DNA of 64,000 nucleotides, taken from contig CAWFCV010000034.1 of assembly GCA_963814435.1 (NCBI GenBank), positions 62,001-126,000 on the forward strand. The letters are read 5' to 3'. Below, one piece after another: positions 1 through 8,712 of the stretch. Below the pieces are notes generated by a model. That model saw only the letters and a program-made list of their open reading frames with translations. It made no database searches and was not told where the DNA came from. Numbering within the stretch: position 1 is the first letter of the stretch; each line of letters starts with the position of its first letter. Origin of the DNA: JAEUPI01 sp963814435. Its GTDB lineage: Bacteria; Pseudomonadota; Gammaproteobacteria; Burkholderiales; Burkholderiaceae_C. The position numbers and the translations under genes were made by a program.

Positions 1-1
1 G

Positions 2-187
2 GCCGTGGTCGAACACTACCGCGCAGCCCAGGCCATTGCGGTTCGCGATCAGCGAGGCGCCGCTGACACAGAGGAGCAACGTCAGGCGGTGGTGCACTAC
101 CGCGCCTTGTTCGATGAACTGCTCGAAGTCCAGCCGGTGGTCCCGTCGCCCGTAGTGCCGATCCGCCAGCTGAAGGTGCAATCCTGA
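2..187 (+). CDS. C-terminal end of an unrecognised protein (partial)
   Basis: The frame is open from the left edge to a TGA at 185-187, so the gene begins outside the window and only about 61 C-terminal residues are visible. The visible part is charged and probably alpha-helical (ALFDELLEVQ near the middle), followed by a proline/valine-rich tail. I do not recognise the family. A GTG at position 5 is in frame but no ribosome-binding site can be judged there. About 257 bases without a gene follow, in which I see nothing clear. Confidence 0.5.
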   Translation, partial: AVVEHYRAAQAIAVRDQRGAADTEEQRQAVVHYRALFDELLEVQPVVPSPVVPIRQLKVQS

Positions 188-444
188 GCCTGGGGCACTG
201 AATCGGACATTCGCTGGGTGCAAACCTCGCCAGCGGATGTTCGCCGGCGGTGTTGTCAAGCTGGAGGTGCCTGCCGCTTGCGCCAGTCGCCGGGCGGCAG
301 GCCGAAGTGCCGTTTGCGCGATACCTGCACGCGCCGCGCCAGGCTCTCCGCGTTCCAGCGTTCACGCGGCGCCGCGTGCAGCGACTTCAAGGCGGCCCCG
401 GCCACGGGGTGGAAGGGCTCGCGCTGGCTGATGCGGCGGTCGCG

Positions 445-1392
445 TCAGTCGACGAACATCAGGTCGAGGTCGCCGTGCGCGTAGATCACCACGCCGGTGT
501 CGGTGTGCGTGATGCGGTGCCCGGTGCCTGCCGGGGCGAGCTGGTAATCGCCGGGCTGCAGCAGCAGGTCGTCGAGGAAGAGTTCGCCCTGGACCATCAG
601 ACACTCCTCGTCGTGGCCATGGCTGTGCTGCGGCACCCGCGCCCCGGGCTGCGCGTAATACAGCAGCGCCGCCTGGCCAGCGCGTTGCCACAGCACGCGC
701 CGCTGGATGCCCGGCGCGAAATCGGGCCAGCCGGCCTGGGCGTCACGCACCGTCGTCGGCCGTTCGCTGTCGATCGCATCGAGGTCCGACTCGCGCAAGC
801 ACAGCAACGCACCGCTGGCCGACGTGCACGACGGCGAATCGAATCCGGCCGGCACGATGTGATAGTCCCTCGCGCCGAGCGTCTCGCCTCCCAGCGCCGC
901 CGATCCGTCGAGGACCAGCCATTCCCGGTGCAGGTTCGATGAACCCGCGCGTACGCCGGGGTCTCCTGCGAGCATCGTCGCCGGCAGGTGGGCGCCGGGC
1001 GCCAGCTCGATCAGGCGCGTGCGAAGCGGCTCGCCCGGACGGCGGGCTTTGCCGGGGCGCGCCCGGTACAGAGTCTGCGCGGACACGCCGGGCGCCAGTT
1101 CAATGCGCGGCAGCCGGCGCCGGCGCGACGTGACCATCGCCGACTCTGCCGCATGCGAGGTCGCCACGCGGTCGATCAGACGTGCGCGGACCGATGGCTG
1201 CGGCGCCGCGGCGCCGGTCGGCTCGCTCCAGGCGCGGGCGAAAGGCTCGCCCAGCAGCGGCGCCAGCGCGGGGTCGACGGGGTCGGGTCGGGGCCGGATG
1301 GGCATCGGCCGATTCGTGTTCGGTGGGCTCATGGGGGATTGATCCGGGGAAGTCAGGGAGGGGTCGCCGCAATGTCTCGACGCCGGTTTCAT
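445..1392 (-). CDS. Cupin-domain anti-sigma factor, ChrR-like
   Basis: 315 residues. The C-terminal half carries a metal-binding cupin: an HSHGHDEE cluster, a strand-rich region, then GTGHRITH, which supply the usual histidine and glutamate ligands. A weaker cupin-like fold precedes it (about residues 140-215). The start codon overlaps the stop of the upstream ECF sigma gene (ATGA), so the two are translationally coupled. In ChrR-type proteins an N-terminal zinc domain binds the sigma factor and the cupin senses singlet oxygen or related stress. Here the N-terminal region lacks the expected His/Cys cluster, so sigma binding may differ or be lost. The role is inferred from the pairing with the sigma factor. 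Confidence 0.8.
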   Translation of the reverse strand: MKPASRHCGDPSLTSPDQSPMSPPNTNRPMPIRPRPDPVDPALAPLLGEPFARAWSEPTGAAAPQPSVRARLIDRVATSHAAESAMVTSRRRRLPRIELAPGVSAQTLYRARPGKARRPGEPLRTRLIELAPGAHLPATMLAGDPGVRAGSSNLHREWLVLDGSAALGGETLGARDYHIVPAGFDSPSCTSASGALLCLRESDLDAIDSERPTTVRDAQAGWPDFAPGIQRRVLWQRAGQAALLYYAQPGARVPQHSHGHDEECLMVQGELFLDDLLLQPGDYQLAPAGTGHRITHTDTGVVIYAHGDLDLMFVD

Positions 1393-2141
1393 GATGCAAG
1401 TGCCGGCCGGCCGGTGTCGCCGAGGACCTGTCGCAACGTGATCAGCGCGCGACGGATCTGGGACTTGACGGTGCCCAACGGCAGTGCGGTGTGGACCGCG
1501 ATCTCTTCGTGGCTGAGCCCCTTGAAGAAAGCCAGCGCCACCAGTTGTCGCGGCTGGGCATTGAGCAGCAGCAGCGCGCGGTGCAGGTCCTGATGCTGCC
1601 GGGCCACGTCGAGCAGGTCGTCGCCGACCGGCACGTCGTCGAGCATCGTGTCGGCCGCGTCGGTGTCGAGGCTGTGATGCTGAAAACGACGCTCACGACG
1701 GACGGCGTCGATGGCGCGCGAGTGCGCCATGCCCAGCAGCCAGGTGGTGCCGCGACCGCGCTGCGGGTCGAAGCGCGCAGCCTGGCGCCAGACCTGGAAG
1801 TAGGTGTCCTCGACCACCTCCTCGGCCAGCGACGCATGGCGCACGATTCGCAGCACCAGCCCGTAGACGCGCGAGAGCGTGGCGTCGTACAGCGCGCACA
1901 GCGCCCGCTGGTCGTGGTCGACGATGGCGTCGATCCACCGCTCGATGCGTTCGTCCGACACGGCACCCGCAGGTGCCTTACGCCCACACGGCCCGGCCGC
2001 AGCGGCGTGCGCGTCGCCGACCGCTTGCGTGTCGTCGAAAGCCTCGCCGGCCGCGTCGCCGTCGGGCGGTTCGTCGTCCTCGTGCCGATGTGGCCCGTAC
2101 GGCAGGGTGTCCGTTGGCGTCCGCGAGGGTGTGGCATTCAT
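1389..2141 (-). CDS. ECF-family RNA polymerase sigma factor
   Basis: 250 residues. Region 2 spans about residues 70-140 (the DHDQRALCALYD start, then an AEEVVEDTYFQVWR stretch typical of region 2.2-2.3). Region 4 lies at about 190-240, with LSHEEIAVHTALPLGTVKSQIRRAL as its helix-turn-helix. An unusual hydrophilic extension of some 60 residues, Asp/Glu-rich, precedes region 2. The gene overlaps the cupin anti-sigma gene downstream by four bases. Such pairs are normally autoregulated and answer to oxidative or photo-oxidative stress. I could not identify the cognate promoter. The neighbouring plus-strand SRPBCC genes diverge from this one. Confidence 0.88.
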   Translation of the reverse strand: MNATPSRTPTDTLPYGPHRHEDDEPPDGDAAGEAFDDTQAVGDAHAAAAGPCGRKAPAGAVSDERIERWIDAIVDHDQRALCALYDATLSRVYGLVLRIVRHASLAEEVVEDTYFQVWRQAARFDPQRGRGTTWLLGMAHSRAIDAVRRERRFQHHSLDTDAADTMLDDVPVGDDLLDVARQHQDLHRALLLLNAQPRQLVALAFFKGLSHEEIAVHTALPLGTVKSQIRRALITLRQVLGDTGRPALAS

Positions 2142-2364
2142 CGGGCCATCTCACAGCAATGGGCACGCGGCCCGGTGGAAACGCAGGCGGCCGGCAGCAA
2201 CCTGGACTCGATCCCATGCAATACGGCGCCGGGCGGGATTTGGATGCATGCCCGAGCGTGCGGGCGCAAGGCGGCCGGGCGGGGCGCGCATCCGATCGCG
2301 CCGCGGCACCGTAGAGACCCGACATTGGCGCATGCGCCGCCATGGCCACCTCACGGAGATGTCG

Positions 2365-2859
2365 ATGACCCGATTCGCCGAAGTTCGCCACCCGTTGTGG
2401 ATTGCCGCGCCGCTGGACACCGTGCGCGCGCAGTTTGCCGATCTGGACCACCACATCCACCACCATGTGCATCCGAAGCTGCGGTTCGAAGTGCTCGAGC
2501 GGCGCCCCGGCGGTGCCCGCTTCGTGCAGGAGGTGCGGCTGCTCGGCATCCGCCAGCGCGACGTGTTCGAGCGCCGCCTGCTGGCCGACGGCGGCATCGA
2601 GGACGTCTCGATCGAAGGCTTCAACCGCGGCGGTTCACTGAGCTTCGAGTTCGAGCCGCAGACGCTGGACGGCCGCGCGGGCACGCGCGTGCAGATCACC
2701 GTGCGGCTTCCGTTGCCTCCGGTGATCGGCGGCCTCATCAGACCACTGCTGGAGGCACAGATCCGCAAGGAAGTCCGGGCCGCCGCATCGGAGGACCGCG
2801 CCGACATCGAGCAGCGCGGCTACCCGCGCGCCGCGGCCCAGGCCGCGTCGGCCGGGTGA
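2365..2859 (+). CDS. SRPBCC (START-like) family protein
   Basis: About 164 residues with the SRPBCC pattern: a first strand that begins with a membrane- or ligand-type opening (HPLWIAAPLDTVRAQFADLD), alternating strands, and a long amphipathic C-terminal helix. This fold makes a hydrophobic pocket for lipids, polyketides or aromatic ligands; the ligand cannot be told. I chose the second of two ATGs because GGAG lies six bases ahead of it; an ATG at 2359 is too close to that site. It runs divergently from the ECF sigma gene and 17 bases ahead of a second SRPBCC gene, so the two are probably one transcript. Confidence 0.7.
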   Translation: MTRFAEVRHPLWIAAPLDTVRAQFADLDHHIHHHVHPKLRFEVLERRPGGARFVQEVRLLGIRQRDVFERRLLADGGIEDVSIEGFNRGGSLSFEFEPQTLDGRAGTRVQITVRLPLPPVIGGLIRPLLEAQIRKEVRAAASEDRADIEQRGYPRAAAQAASAG

Positions 2860-2875
2860 GGGCCGTGGCACGCGC

Positions 2876-3361
2876 ATGCGCGCCTCGCATGTCGACTTCG
2901 CCAGCCATTGGCACATCGGCGCACCGGTGCAGCAGGTCTGGGCCGCGCTGAACGACCCACCGGCATGGCCGCGCTGGTGGCCCTACGTTCGCGAGGTGCA
3001 GACCCTGCGTCGGGGTGACCCAACCGGCGTCGGCACCGTGTGGCACATCGTTTGGGCCACCCGGCTGCCCGTTCGTGTCGTCATCGACGCGGAGGTGGTC
3101 GAGGCTGTGCGGTACGAGCGGCTTCGTGCGCGTTCGCGGGGGCCGCTTTGCGGCGAGGGCATCTGGCTGTTGCGCGACGAACGCGGGTGCACCGGCGTGA
3201 CCCATGTCTGGCGGGTGGAATTCGCCGCGCCGTGGCTGCGCTGGCTGTCGCCGCTGCTGGCGCCCGTGCTGCGCCGGATCCACCACGGCGTGATGCGCAC
3301 GGGCTGCGCGGGATTGCAGCGCCACCTGGTGCAAGCGGCCGCAGTGCCGGCTGCCCGGTGA
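2876..3361 (+). CDS. SRPBCC / polyketide-cyclase-like protein
   Basis: 161 residues. The opening (SHWHIGAPVQQVWAALNDPP, WPRWWPYV) is the classic start of polyketide cyclase/dehydrase-type SRPBCC proteins, and the C-terminal helix (PVLRRIHHGVMRTGCAGLQR) closes the pocket. It follows the previous SRPBCC gene by 17 bases but is clearly a different subfamily rather than a recent duplicate. Ligand and role are unknown. No signal peptide is seen, so it is probably cytoplasmic. Confidence 0.7.
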   Translation: MRASHVDFASHWHIGAPVQQVWAALNDPPAWPRWWPYVREVQTLRRGDPTGVGTVWHIVWATRLPVRVVIDAEVVEAVRYERLRARSRGPLCGEGIWLLRDERGCTGVTHVWRVEFAAPWLRWLSPLLAPVLRRIHHGVMRTGCAGLQRHLVQAAAVPAAR

Positions 3362-3564
3362 AGTTGGCGAGCGCGTTCGGGCGGCCGGGATGTTGCGGGC
3401 ACGAGGCGTGCAGCCGGCGCTGGCTTGCCCGCCGGCACGGCGGGCCGCGCGCACGGGCAGGTCGAGGTGATGCTGGGCAGGCGCTTCGAGCCGGTGCGAG
3501 GCGCCCGAGCGCGCCGCGGCATCGGGTTGGGCCTATGCTTGCGCGGCAATCCTCCGGAGCGATC

Positions 3565-4197
3565 ATGGCCACGACCCGAAATCGGCAGGTTCTGGTGCAG
3601 GCGGCTGCAGCCGCGGCAAGCGTCGCCGCGCTGCTGGCCGGCTGCGCCTCGACGCGCCTGGACGCCCAATGGTCTGACCCGCAGCTCGCACCCAACAGCC
3701 TGCGTGGCGCGCGCATCATGGTGGCCTGCGAGGCGCACGAAGCGGTGCTCAAGCAGATCTGCCAGAATCAGCTGGTGGCCGAGGTGGTGGCGCGCGGCGC
3801 CACGCCGGTGGTGGCGCCGGACATCCCGGTGGCGGGGCCGGCCCGCGCACCGGGCAACGAGCCCTACGTCGACGCCGCGCGCGGCGCCGGTGCCAAGGCG
3901 GTGCTCACGCACGCCGTCACGGTGGCCGACGTGAGCGCCGGGTCGGGCATGTCGATCGGCATCGGCGGCTTTGGCATCGGCGGCGGCAACGTGCGCGGCG
4001 GCGTCGGTGTGTCGGTGCCCGTCGGCGGCAACCAGCCGAACACCGGCTATGCGATGAGCAGCCGCGTCAGCGATGCCAGCGGTCGCCTGCTGTGGACGGC
4101 GAAGGCCAGCGCGTCGCCGTCGTCGGACGTGAACGCTCAGCTCGCCGAGCTCACGAAGGCGCTATTCGGCGCCGCCGACAAGGCGCAGCTGTATTAG
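3565..4197 (+). CDS. Secreted lipoprotein of unknown function
   Basis: 210 residues. A signal peptide ends in a lipobox (ALLAGCAS), with the lipid-modified cysteine near residue 28. CGGAG lies five bases before the ATG. The middle has a glycine-rich stretch (about residues 125-150), and the C-terminal part resembles small lipoproteins described as DUF4136-like or Glu/Gly-rich outer-membrane lipoproteins. It probably sits on the periplasmic face of the outer membrane. I cannot assign a function. Confidence 0.65.
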   Translation: MATTRNRQVLVQAAAAAASVAALLAGCASTRLDAQWSDPQLAPNSLRGARIMVACEAHEAVLKQICQNQLVAEVVARGATPVVAPDIPVAGPARAPGNEPYVDAARGAGAKAVLTHAVTVADVSAGSGMSIGIGGFGIGGGNVRGGVGVSVPVGGNQPNTGYAMSSRVSDASGRLLWTAKASASPSSDVNAQLAELTKALFGAADKAQLY

Positions 4198-4359
4198 CCG
4201 CCGATGCCGGCGTGACGGCGCAGTGGGCTTGCCGTCGGTCTGTGCCGGCGAGGTGATTGAGGCTCAGACTGCGAAATATCAATGCCGATCGCCGCCAACC
4301 GCATCATGCCGGCACGCCGCCGCGATACTGTGTCAACATCCATTGCCAAGGAGTGCCCC

Positions 4360-4749
4360 ATGTTTGGTTTCCATACCCAGCTGAAGATGCCGTTCGACGA
4401 CGCGGTACAACGCGTCATCGACGCGCTCAAGGTGGAAGGTTTCGGCGTGCTGACCGACATCGACGTCAAGGCCACGATGAAGGCCAAACTGGATGTCGAC
4501 GTGCGGCCCTATCGCATCCTCGGGGCGTGCAACCCGCCGCTGGCCCACAAGGCCTTGCAGGCCGAGCCCGACATCGGCCTGCTGCTGCCGTGCAACGTGG
4601 TCGTGCGCCAGGAGCCGGAAGGCGACATCACCGTGGGCTTCATCGACCCGCAATTCATGGCCGAGCTGATCGACAAGCCCGAGGTGCGAGCGGTGGCCGA
4701 CGACGCCAAGGCACGGCTGCTGCGGGCGAAGGACGCGTTGCAGCGCTGA
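4360..4749 (+). CDS. DUF302 family protein
   Basis: 129 residues with an AAGGAG site seven bases before the ATG at 4360. The sequence FDDAVQRVIDALKVEGFGVL, followed by PYRILGACNPPLAHKALQ and then LPCNVVV, is the signature of DUF302, a small alpha/beta family often found near metal or sulfur genes. The conserved cysteines of the family (GACNP and LPCN) are both present. No signal peptide is visible. The biochemical role of the family is not established. Confidence 0.85.
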   Translation: MFGFHTQLKMPFDDAVQRVIDALKVEGFGVLTDIDVKATMKAKLDVDVRPYRILGACNPPLAHKALQAEPDIGLLLPCNVVVRQEPEGDITVGFIDPQFMAELIDKPEVRAVADDAKARLLRAKDALQR

Positions 4750-4773
4750 CGCGCCCGCCGCGGCGGCGGCGCC

Positions 4774-5457
4774 TCAGTCGGCGGCGGCGAGTCCCCGATT
4801 CCACAGCACCGCCGCCGCCGCGAAGATCGACTGGCGGTTCAGCGCGTCACCGTCCTGCGCGAGCTGGATCCACGCCAGCGTGTCGTGGTGGGCGCCCGGC
4901 ATCAGCTCGGTGGACCGCTCGGCGGTGAGCCAGCGGTGCAGCCTGCCGTACTGCTGGCGATGGTGCTGCTGGGTCCAGGCCAGCCCCACGAGGTCGGCAT
5001 AGCCCTCCTCACGGCGCGTCGATTTCATGTTCACGTAGGCCTCGCGCTGATCGTCGCTCAGGCCCGCGGGCACGCCGGCGGCAAATCCGGCGGGCAGGCT
5101 GAGCCAGGTGCCATCCAGGTAGCGCTGGCAATGGCCGAGCTCGTGCGCGGCCATCAGCTCGAGCGCGGCGTCCAGCAGATCCGGCTCGATGCGATCGAGC
5201 GTCGCCTGCGCCTCGGCGTTGCCGCGCATCGACAGCACCAGCTTGCAGCGACCGGCCACGAAGCCAAGCGCCAGCGGTGCGGCGCCCGGCGTGGCCTGCG
5301 GCTGCACCACCACGTCCAGCGGCAGCTTGGCCTGCCTGGCGAACGCCACGACCGGCCAGACGCCTTTCAGCCAACGTGCTTCGGTCTGCGTCAGATCGGC
5401 CGCCGCGCACGGTACGGTGGCCAGCATGGCGGCAAGGAACGGGGCGAACTTCCACAC
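4774..5457 (-). CDS. Secreted protein with an HExxH zinc-binding motif
   Basis: About 227 residues. I prefer the GTG at 5457 over the longer ATG at 5502 because GGGAGG lies upstream at good spacing and the product then starts with a clean signal peptide (KFAPFLAAMLATVPCAAA). At about residue 120 the motif AAHELGHCQRYLDG gives an HExxH zinc site typical of metallopeptidases. A second region (REEGYADLVGLAW) supplies a downstream EGYAD acid that could be the third ligand, as in gluzincin-like folds. Likely a periplasmic metallopeptidase; the substrate is unknown. Confidence 0.65.
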   Translation of the reverse strand: MWKFAPFLAAMLATVPCAAADLTQTEARWLKGVWPVVAFARQAKLPLDVVVQPQATPGAAPLALGFVAGRCKLVLSMRGNAEAQATLDRIEPDLLDAALELMAAHELGHCQRYLDGTWLSLPAGFAAGVPAGLSDDQREAYVNMKSTRREEGYADLVGLAWTQQHHRQQYGRLHRWLTAERSTELMPGAHHDTLAWIQLAQDGDALNRQSIFAAAAVLWNRGLAAAD

Positions 5458-5576
5458 GAGGAACCTCCCGATCAGGACTTCTTCGTCAGGTGTCAGGCGC
5501 ACGTTACTCGCGTCGCCGCTGCGGACCGCAGCCGTTGTCGTGCCGTTTCACACGCCGCAGGCCCGCGCGGCCCATT

Positions 5577-6245
5577 CTATGGATCCGGCGGGCGGCGCAG
5601 CACCCACATCGCGTACAGCGCAAACGCCAGCGCCGACCCGCCGAACACCGCCGCCTGCGCCGGGGTGGAGAGCGTCGGAAACAACGCGAACAGCACGGCG
5701 AACGGCGCCGCGCCCAGCGCGGTGGAGAGCACGTTCTCCGCCAACGTGGTGCTGCGGCTGAACAGGCCCAGCGCATACGACAGCACGTCGACCGGGAACG
5801 TCATGCGCAGCAGCACCAGCGACAGCACGCGGTGGCCGGGCTGGATCAACCGGTCGATGTCGGCATGCCGATTCACCGACGGGAAGCGGCGCACGATGCG
5901 CTGGCCTGCATGGCGCCCGAGTGCGAACGCCAGCGCCGAGCCGATCATCCAGCCCAGCAGCAGCAGCGCGGCCGTCCACCACGGGCCCCAGGCCAATACC
6001 GCAAACGGCACCAGCGGCAGATTGGTGAGCAGCGGCATCAGCACCGCCAGCGCCGACGTGGCGACGAACACCAAGAGCCCCAGTCGCGCGTGGTCCGACA
6101 GCACCTGCTGCATCGGTACGGCGTAGTGGCGCGCCAGCAGCAGCGCAGCGGCAAACAGCGCGACCACCCAGAGCCCCGCACGCAGCGACGGCCAGACCTC
6201 GGCCCACGTCAGCGCGTGGCGCAGGGGAGCCGGTGTCTTGTGCAT
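5577..6245 (-). CDS. TVP38/TMEM64 (VTT, DedA-like) membrane protein
   Basis: 222 residues, inner membrane, with about six hydrophobic segments. The VTT/SNARE-associated core is visible as a re-entrant-type stretch LLTNLPLVPFAVLAWGPWW followed by GWMIGSALAFALGRHAGQ. The family's conserved glycine and arginine lie in the FALGR element. DedA/TVP38 proteins are thought to move lipids across the membrane or affect membrane homeostasis; the specific role here is unknown. It is separated from its neighbours by 74 and 144 bases. Confidence 0.82.
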   Translation of the reverse strand: MHKTPAPLRHALTWAEVWPSLRAGLWVVALFAAALLLARHYAVPMQQVLSDHARLGLLVFVATSALAVLMPLLTNLPLVPFAVLAWGPWWTAALLLLGWMIGSALAFALGRHAGQRIVRRFPSVNRHADIDRLIQPGHRVLSLVLLRMTFPVDVLSYALGLFSRSTTLAENVLSTALGAAPFAVLFALFPTLSTPAQAAVFGGSALAFALYAMWVLRRPPDP

Positions 6246-6389
6246 GGGGGTGCCGATGGTAAGCGCCGCCTCGCGCGCGCCCGGTCACGCGCGCTGCGCG
6301 ACGATCTCCCAGACCACCTGGGTCCTGACGCAGCGATCGATGGCCACTTCGCGCAGATCGAAGCCGGGCGTCGTCGATCACGGGTCATG

Positions 6390-7193
6390 CTACCGATACG
6401 CCGCGGCGGCCATCGTGTAGTCGACTCTGGCGTCGAGCGGCTTCAGCTCGCCGTCGACACGGTGCATCGGCGGAACCCGGCCTTCGTACCGCACCACGTG
6501 CCGTGTCGCCGAGTCAAAGGTCACCGTCAGCGGCTTGACGGCCACGCGCACCAGCCAGTCGCTCGGGGTGACCGAGAAGGTCGTGCGCCCGCCGACCGCG
6601 GCCACTCGGCGGATCTCGAAGCCATAGGTTTGCATGCTGCTCAGCACGATCATGCGCACGGGAATCTGGCCGCCGCGCGCGAGCGCGTCCCACTGGTGCA
6701 GGATGAAGCCATGCAGCGATGGGCCGCTCACGACGGGGTCGTCGACGTCTTCCGTGGCGGTGCTGACCGAGCCGCCGGCGACCAGGCGGTACTCGAGGTG
6801 GCGGCCGCGGTTGCTGAGCACCACCGTGCCACTGGCGCCGAGCTGCGCGTTGGTGGCGCTGAAGCGCTGAAGGCCGTAGTCGTCGGTGAACTGTGCCTCT
6901 TCGTTGATCAGCACCTCGCCATTCGGCGCCTGGGTGATGTGGGACGCCGCGGTCAGCCCGTCGGCCGTGCGCCGGACACGCCGTTCGTAGGTGAAGAGCG
7001 CCACGTCGACCGACGCGCTCTGGGCGAAGACGCTGCCGCGGTAGATCAGATCGCCCGCCGAGGTCGGTACACGGCGCAGTGCATCCAGGCGCGCAGCGCC
7101 CGCCGGGTCCAGCGCGGTTGTGCTGGCCAAGGCCAGCGTGGTGGCGAGCGCCAGGACGGCGGCTGCGAATGGCGATGAACGATGGCTTGGCAT
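6390..7193 (-). CDS. Secreted protein of unknown function
   Basis: 267 residues with a signal peptide (SPFAAAVLALATTLALAS). The start at 7193 is set by AGGAG seven bases upstream; an in-frame extension further upstream lacks such support and reads through the LysR gene region. The mature part is beta-rich, with no cysteine pairs or catalytic motif I recognise. It is divergent from the LysR gene (114 bases between starts), a common arrangement when the regulator controls the neighbour. Confidence 0.6.
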   Translation of the reverse strand: MPSHRSSPFAAAVLALATTLALASTTALDPAGAARLDALRRVPTSAGDLIYRGSVFAQSASVDVALFTYERRVRRTADGLTAASHITQAPNGEVLINEEAQFTDDYGLQRFSATNAQLGASGTVVLSNRGRHLEYRLVAGGSVSTATEDVDDPVVSGPSLHGFILHQWDALARGGQIPVRMIVLSSMQTYGFEIRRVAAVGGRTTFSVTPSDWLVRVAVKPLTVTFDSATRHVVRYEGRVPPMHRVDGELKPLDARVDYTMAAAAYR

Positions 7194-7307
7194 GTCTGGG
7201 CTCCTGAAGGATTGGTGGCATCGACGGGCGCACTGTAGGAAGCCTGGGGTTGGTCGCCCATCCGTAAGGCGCGAAGGCACTGTTGCAGCGAATGCAACAA
7301 TGCGGCG

Positions 7308-8255
7308 ATGGACCAGCTGCGCTCGTTGCGCGTGTTCGTTCGGGTGGTTGCCGAGGGCAGCCTCGCGGCCGCCGCGCGGTCGCTGGACCTCACGCCCGCC
7401 GTGGTGACGCGCGCGCTCGCCGAGCTGGAGCGGCACCTGGGCGCGCGCCTGCTGCAACGAACGACCCGGCGTCTGGCGCTCACCGAGGTGGGCGAGGCCT
7501 ACCTTGAACGTGCGCGGCGTGTGCTGGCGGAACTGGACGATGCCGATGCACTGGCCGGCGCATCGACGAAGCAGCCGCGCGGCACGTTGCGGGTTTTGTG
7601 TCCGCCGGCCTTTGCGGTGCACCAGCTGGCCCGGCACCTGCCGCGGTTTCGTGCCATGCATCCGCAGCTCGCGCTGGAGATCGCGGCGCCCGGTGCGGTG
7701 GCCGCCGCCGACGGGCACTTCGATGTGTCCGTCGTGTCGGTGGGGCGGGCGATGCTCGTCGGCGACTTCGTCGCGCGGCGCTTGGCGCGTTCGAACTTCC
7801 TGCTGTGTGCCGCCCCGGACTATCTGAAGCGCCGTGGCAATCCCGCTCACCCGGACGAGCTGCTGCAACACGATGCGGTGTTGCCCGCGGTGGCGGCGGT
7901 GCGGCACGACCTGACGCTGTATCGGGGCGACGCCAGGAACGAGCGCGACCGCATCGCGTCAGCCGTGACGATGCCGCTGCCGATGGCCGCGCTGTCGACC
8001 GCGCACCTCGACGTGATGCTCGCCGCCGCGATTTCCGGGATCGGCATCGCAGGCTTGCCGACGTTTGTATTGCAGGATGCATTGCGCGATGGCCGGCTGA
8101 AACGCGTGCTGCCGTCCTGGTGCGGCGCGCCGCTCACGCTGCACGCGGCGATGCCGAGCCGACGCCACCTGCCGGTGCGCACTCGGGCGTTTGTCGATTT
8201 TCTCGTCGAGGTGTTCGGCGGTAGGGACGACGATCCCTGGCTACCCGAGGCTTGA
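7308..8255 (+). CDS. LysR-family transcriptional regulator
   Basis: 315 residues. The N-terminal winged helix-turn-helix (residues 1-60: LRSLRVFVRVVAEGSLAAAA, ALAELERHLGARLLQRTTRR) is canonical, followed by the two-lobe effector-binding domain. It diverges from the secreted-protein gene at 7193 and overlaps or abuts the start of the molybdenum oxidoreductase genes, which could be its targets. The effector is unknown. Confidence 0.92.
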   Translation: MDQLRSLRVFVRVVAEGSLAAAARSLDLTPAVVTRALAELERHLGARLLQRTTRRLALTEVGEAYLERARRVLAELDDADALAGASTKQPRGTLRVLCPPAFAVHQLARHLPRFRAMHPQLALEIAAPGAVAAADGHFDVSVVSVGRAMLVGDFVARRLARSNFLLCAAPDYLKRRGNPAHPDELLQHDAVLPAVAAVRHDLTLYRGDARNERDRIASAVTMPLPMAALSTAHLDVMLAAAISGIGIAGLPTFVLQDALRDGRLKRVLPSWCGAPLTLHAAMPSRRHLPVRTRAFVDFLVEVFGGRDDDPWLPEA

Positions 8256-8260
8256 ACAGC

Positions 8261-8712
8261 GTGGCGACCCTGCGCTTCACCGTCAATGGCACCTCGTGCG
8301 CCGTGCCGGCCGACCCGACGACGCCGCTGCTCGACGTGTTGCGCGACGAGCTGCAGCTCAGGGGCACGCGTTTCGGCTGCGGCGCCGGTGAATGCGGCGC
8401 CTGCCACGTGCTGGTGGATGGCGTGTCGTTGGCCTCGTGCAACCTGCCGCTGTGGGCGGTGCAGGGCAAAGCGGTCACCACCGTCGAAGGTTTGCCGCCG
8501 GCACTGGCGCAGGCGTTCGTCGCCGAGCAGGCGGTGCAGTGCGGCTATTGCAGTTCCGGCGTGCTGGTCGACCGCGGCCGCGCTGCTGCAGCGCGTGCCG
8601 AACCCCATCGGAAGCCGAGGTGCGCGCCGCGCTCGACGGCCACCTGTGCCGCTGCGGCGCGCACAACCGCATCGTGCGCGCCGTGCTGCGCGCCGCCGCC
8701 GGCCCGCGATGA
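8261..8712 (+). CDS. Xanthine-dehydrogenase-family 2Fe-2S subunit (frame broken twice)
   Basis: The small iron-sulfur subunit of a two-subunit molybdenum hydroxylase. The plant-type 2Fe-2S cluster (CGAGECGACHVLVDG) and the second cluster (QCGYCSSGVL, then HLCRCGAH) are all present, but the frame must shift at about 8570 and 8607; removing one base at each point restores 150 codons. The GTG at 8261 has GAGG ten bases upstream; a TTG at 8252 is closer to the LysR stop but badly spaced. Its stop overlaps the start of the large subunit (ATGA). It passes electrons from the molybdenum site to an acceptor. Confidence 0.82.

Noticed and set aside
6390..7907. Long 505-residue frame extending the secreted protein upstream
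   Set aside because: The extension overlaps the LysR gene on the other strand; the good ribosome-binding site and signal peptide set the start at 7193.
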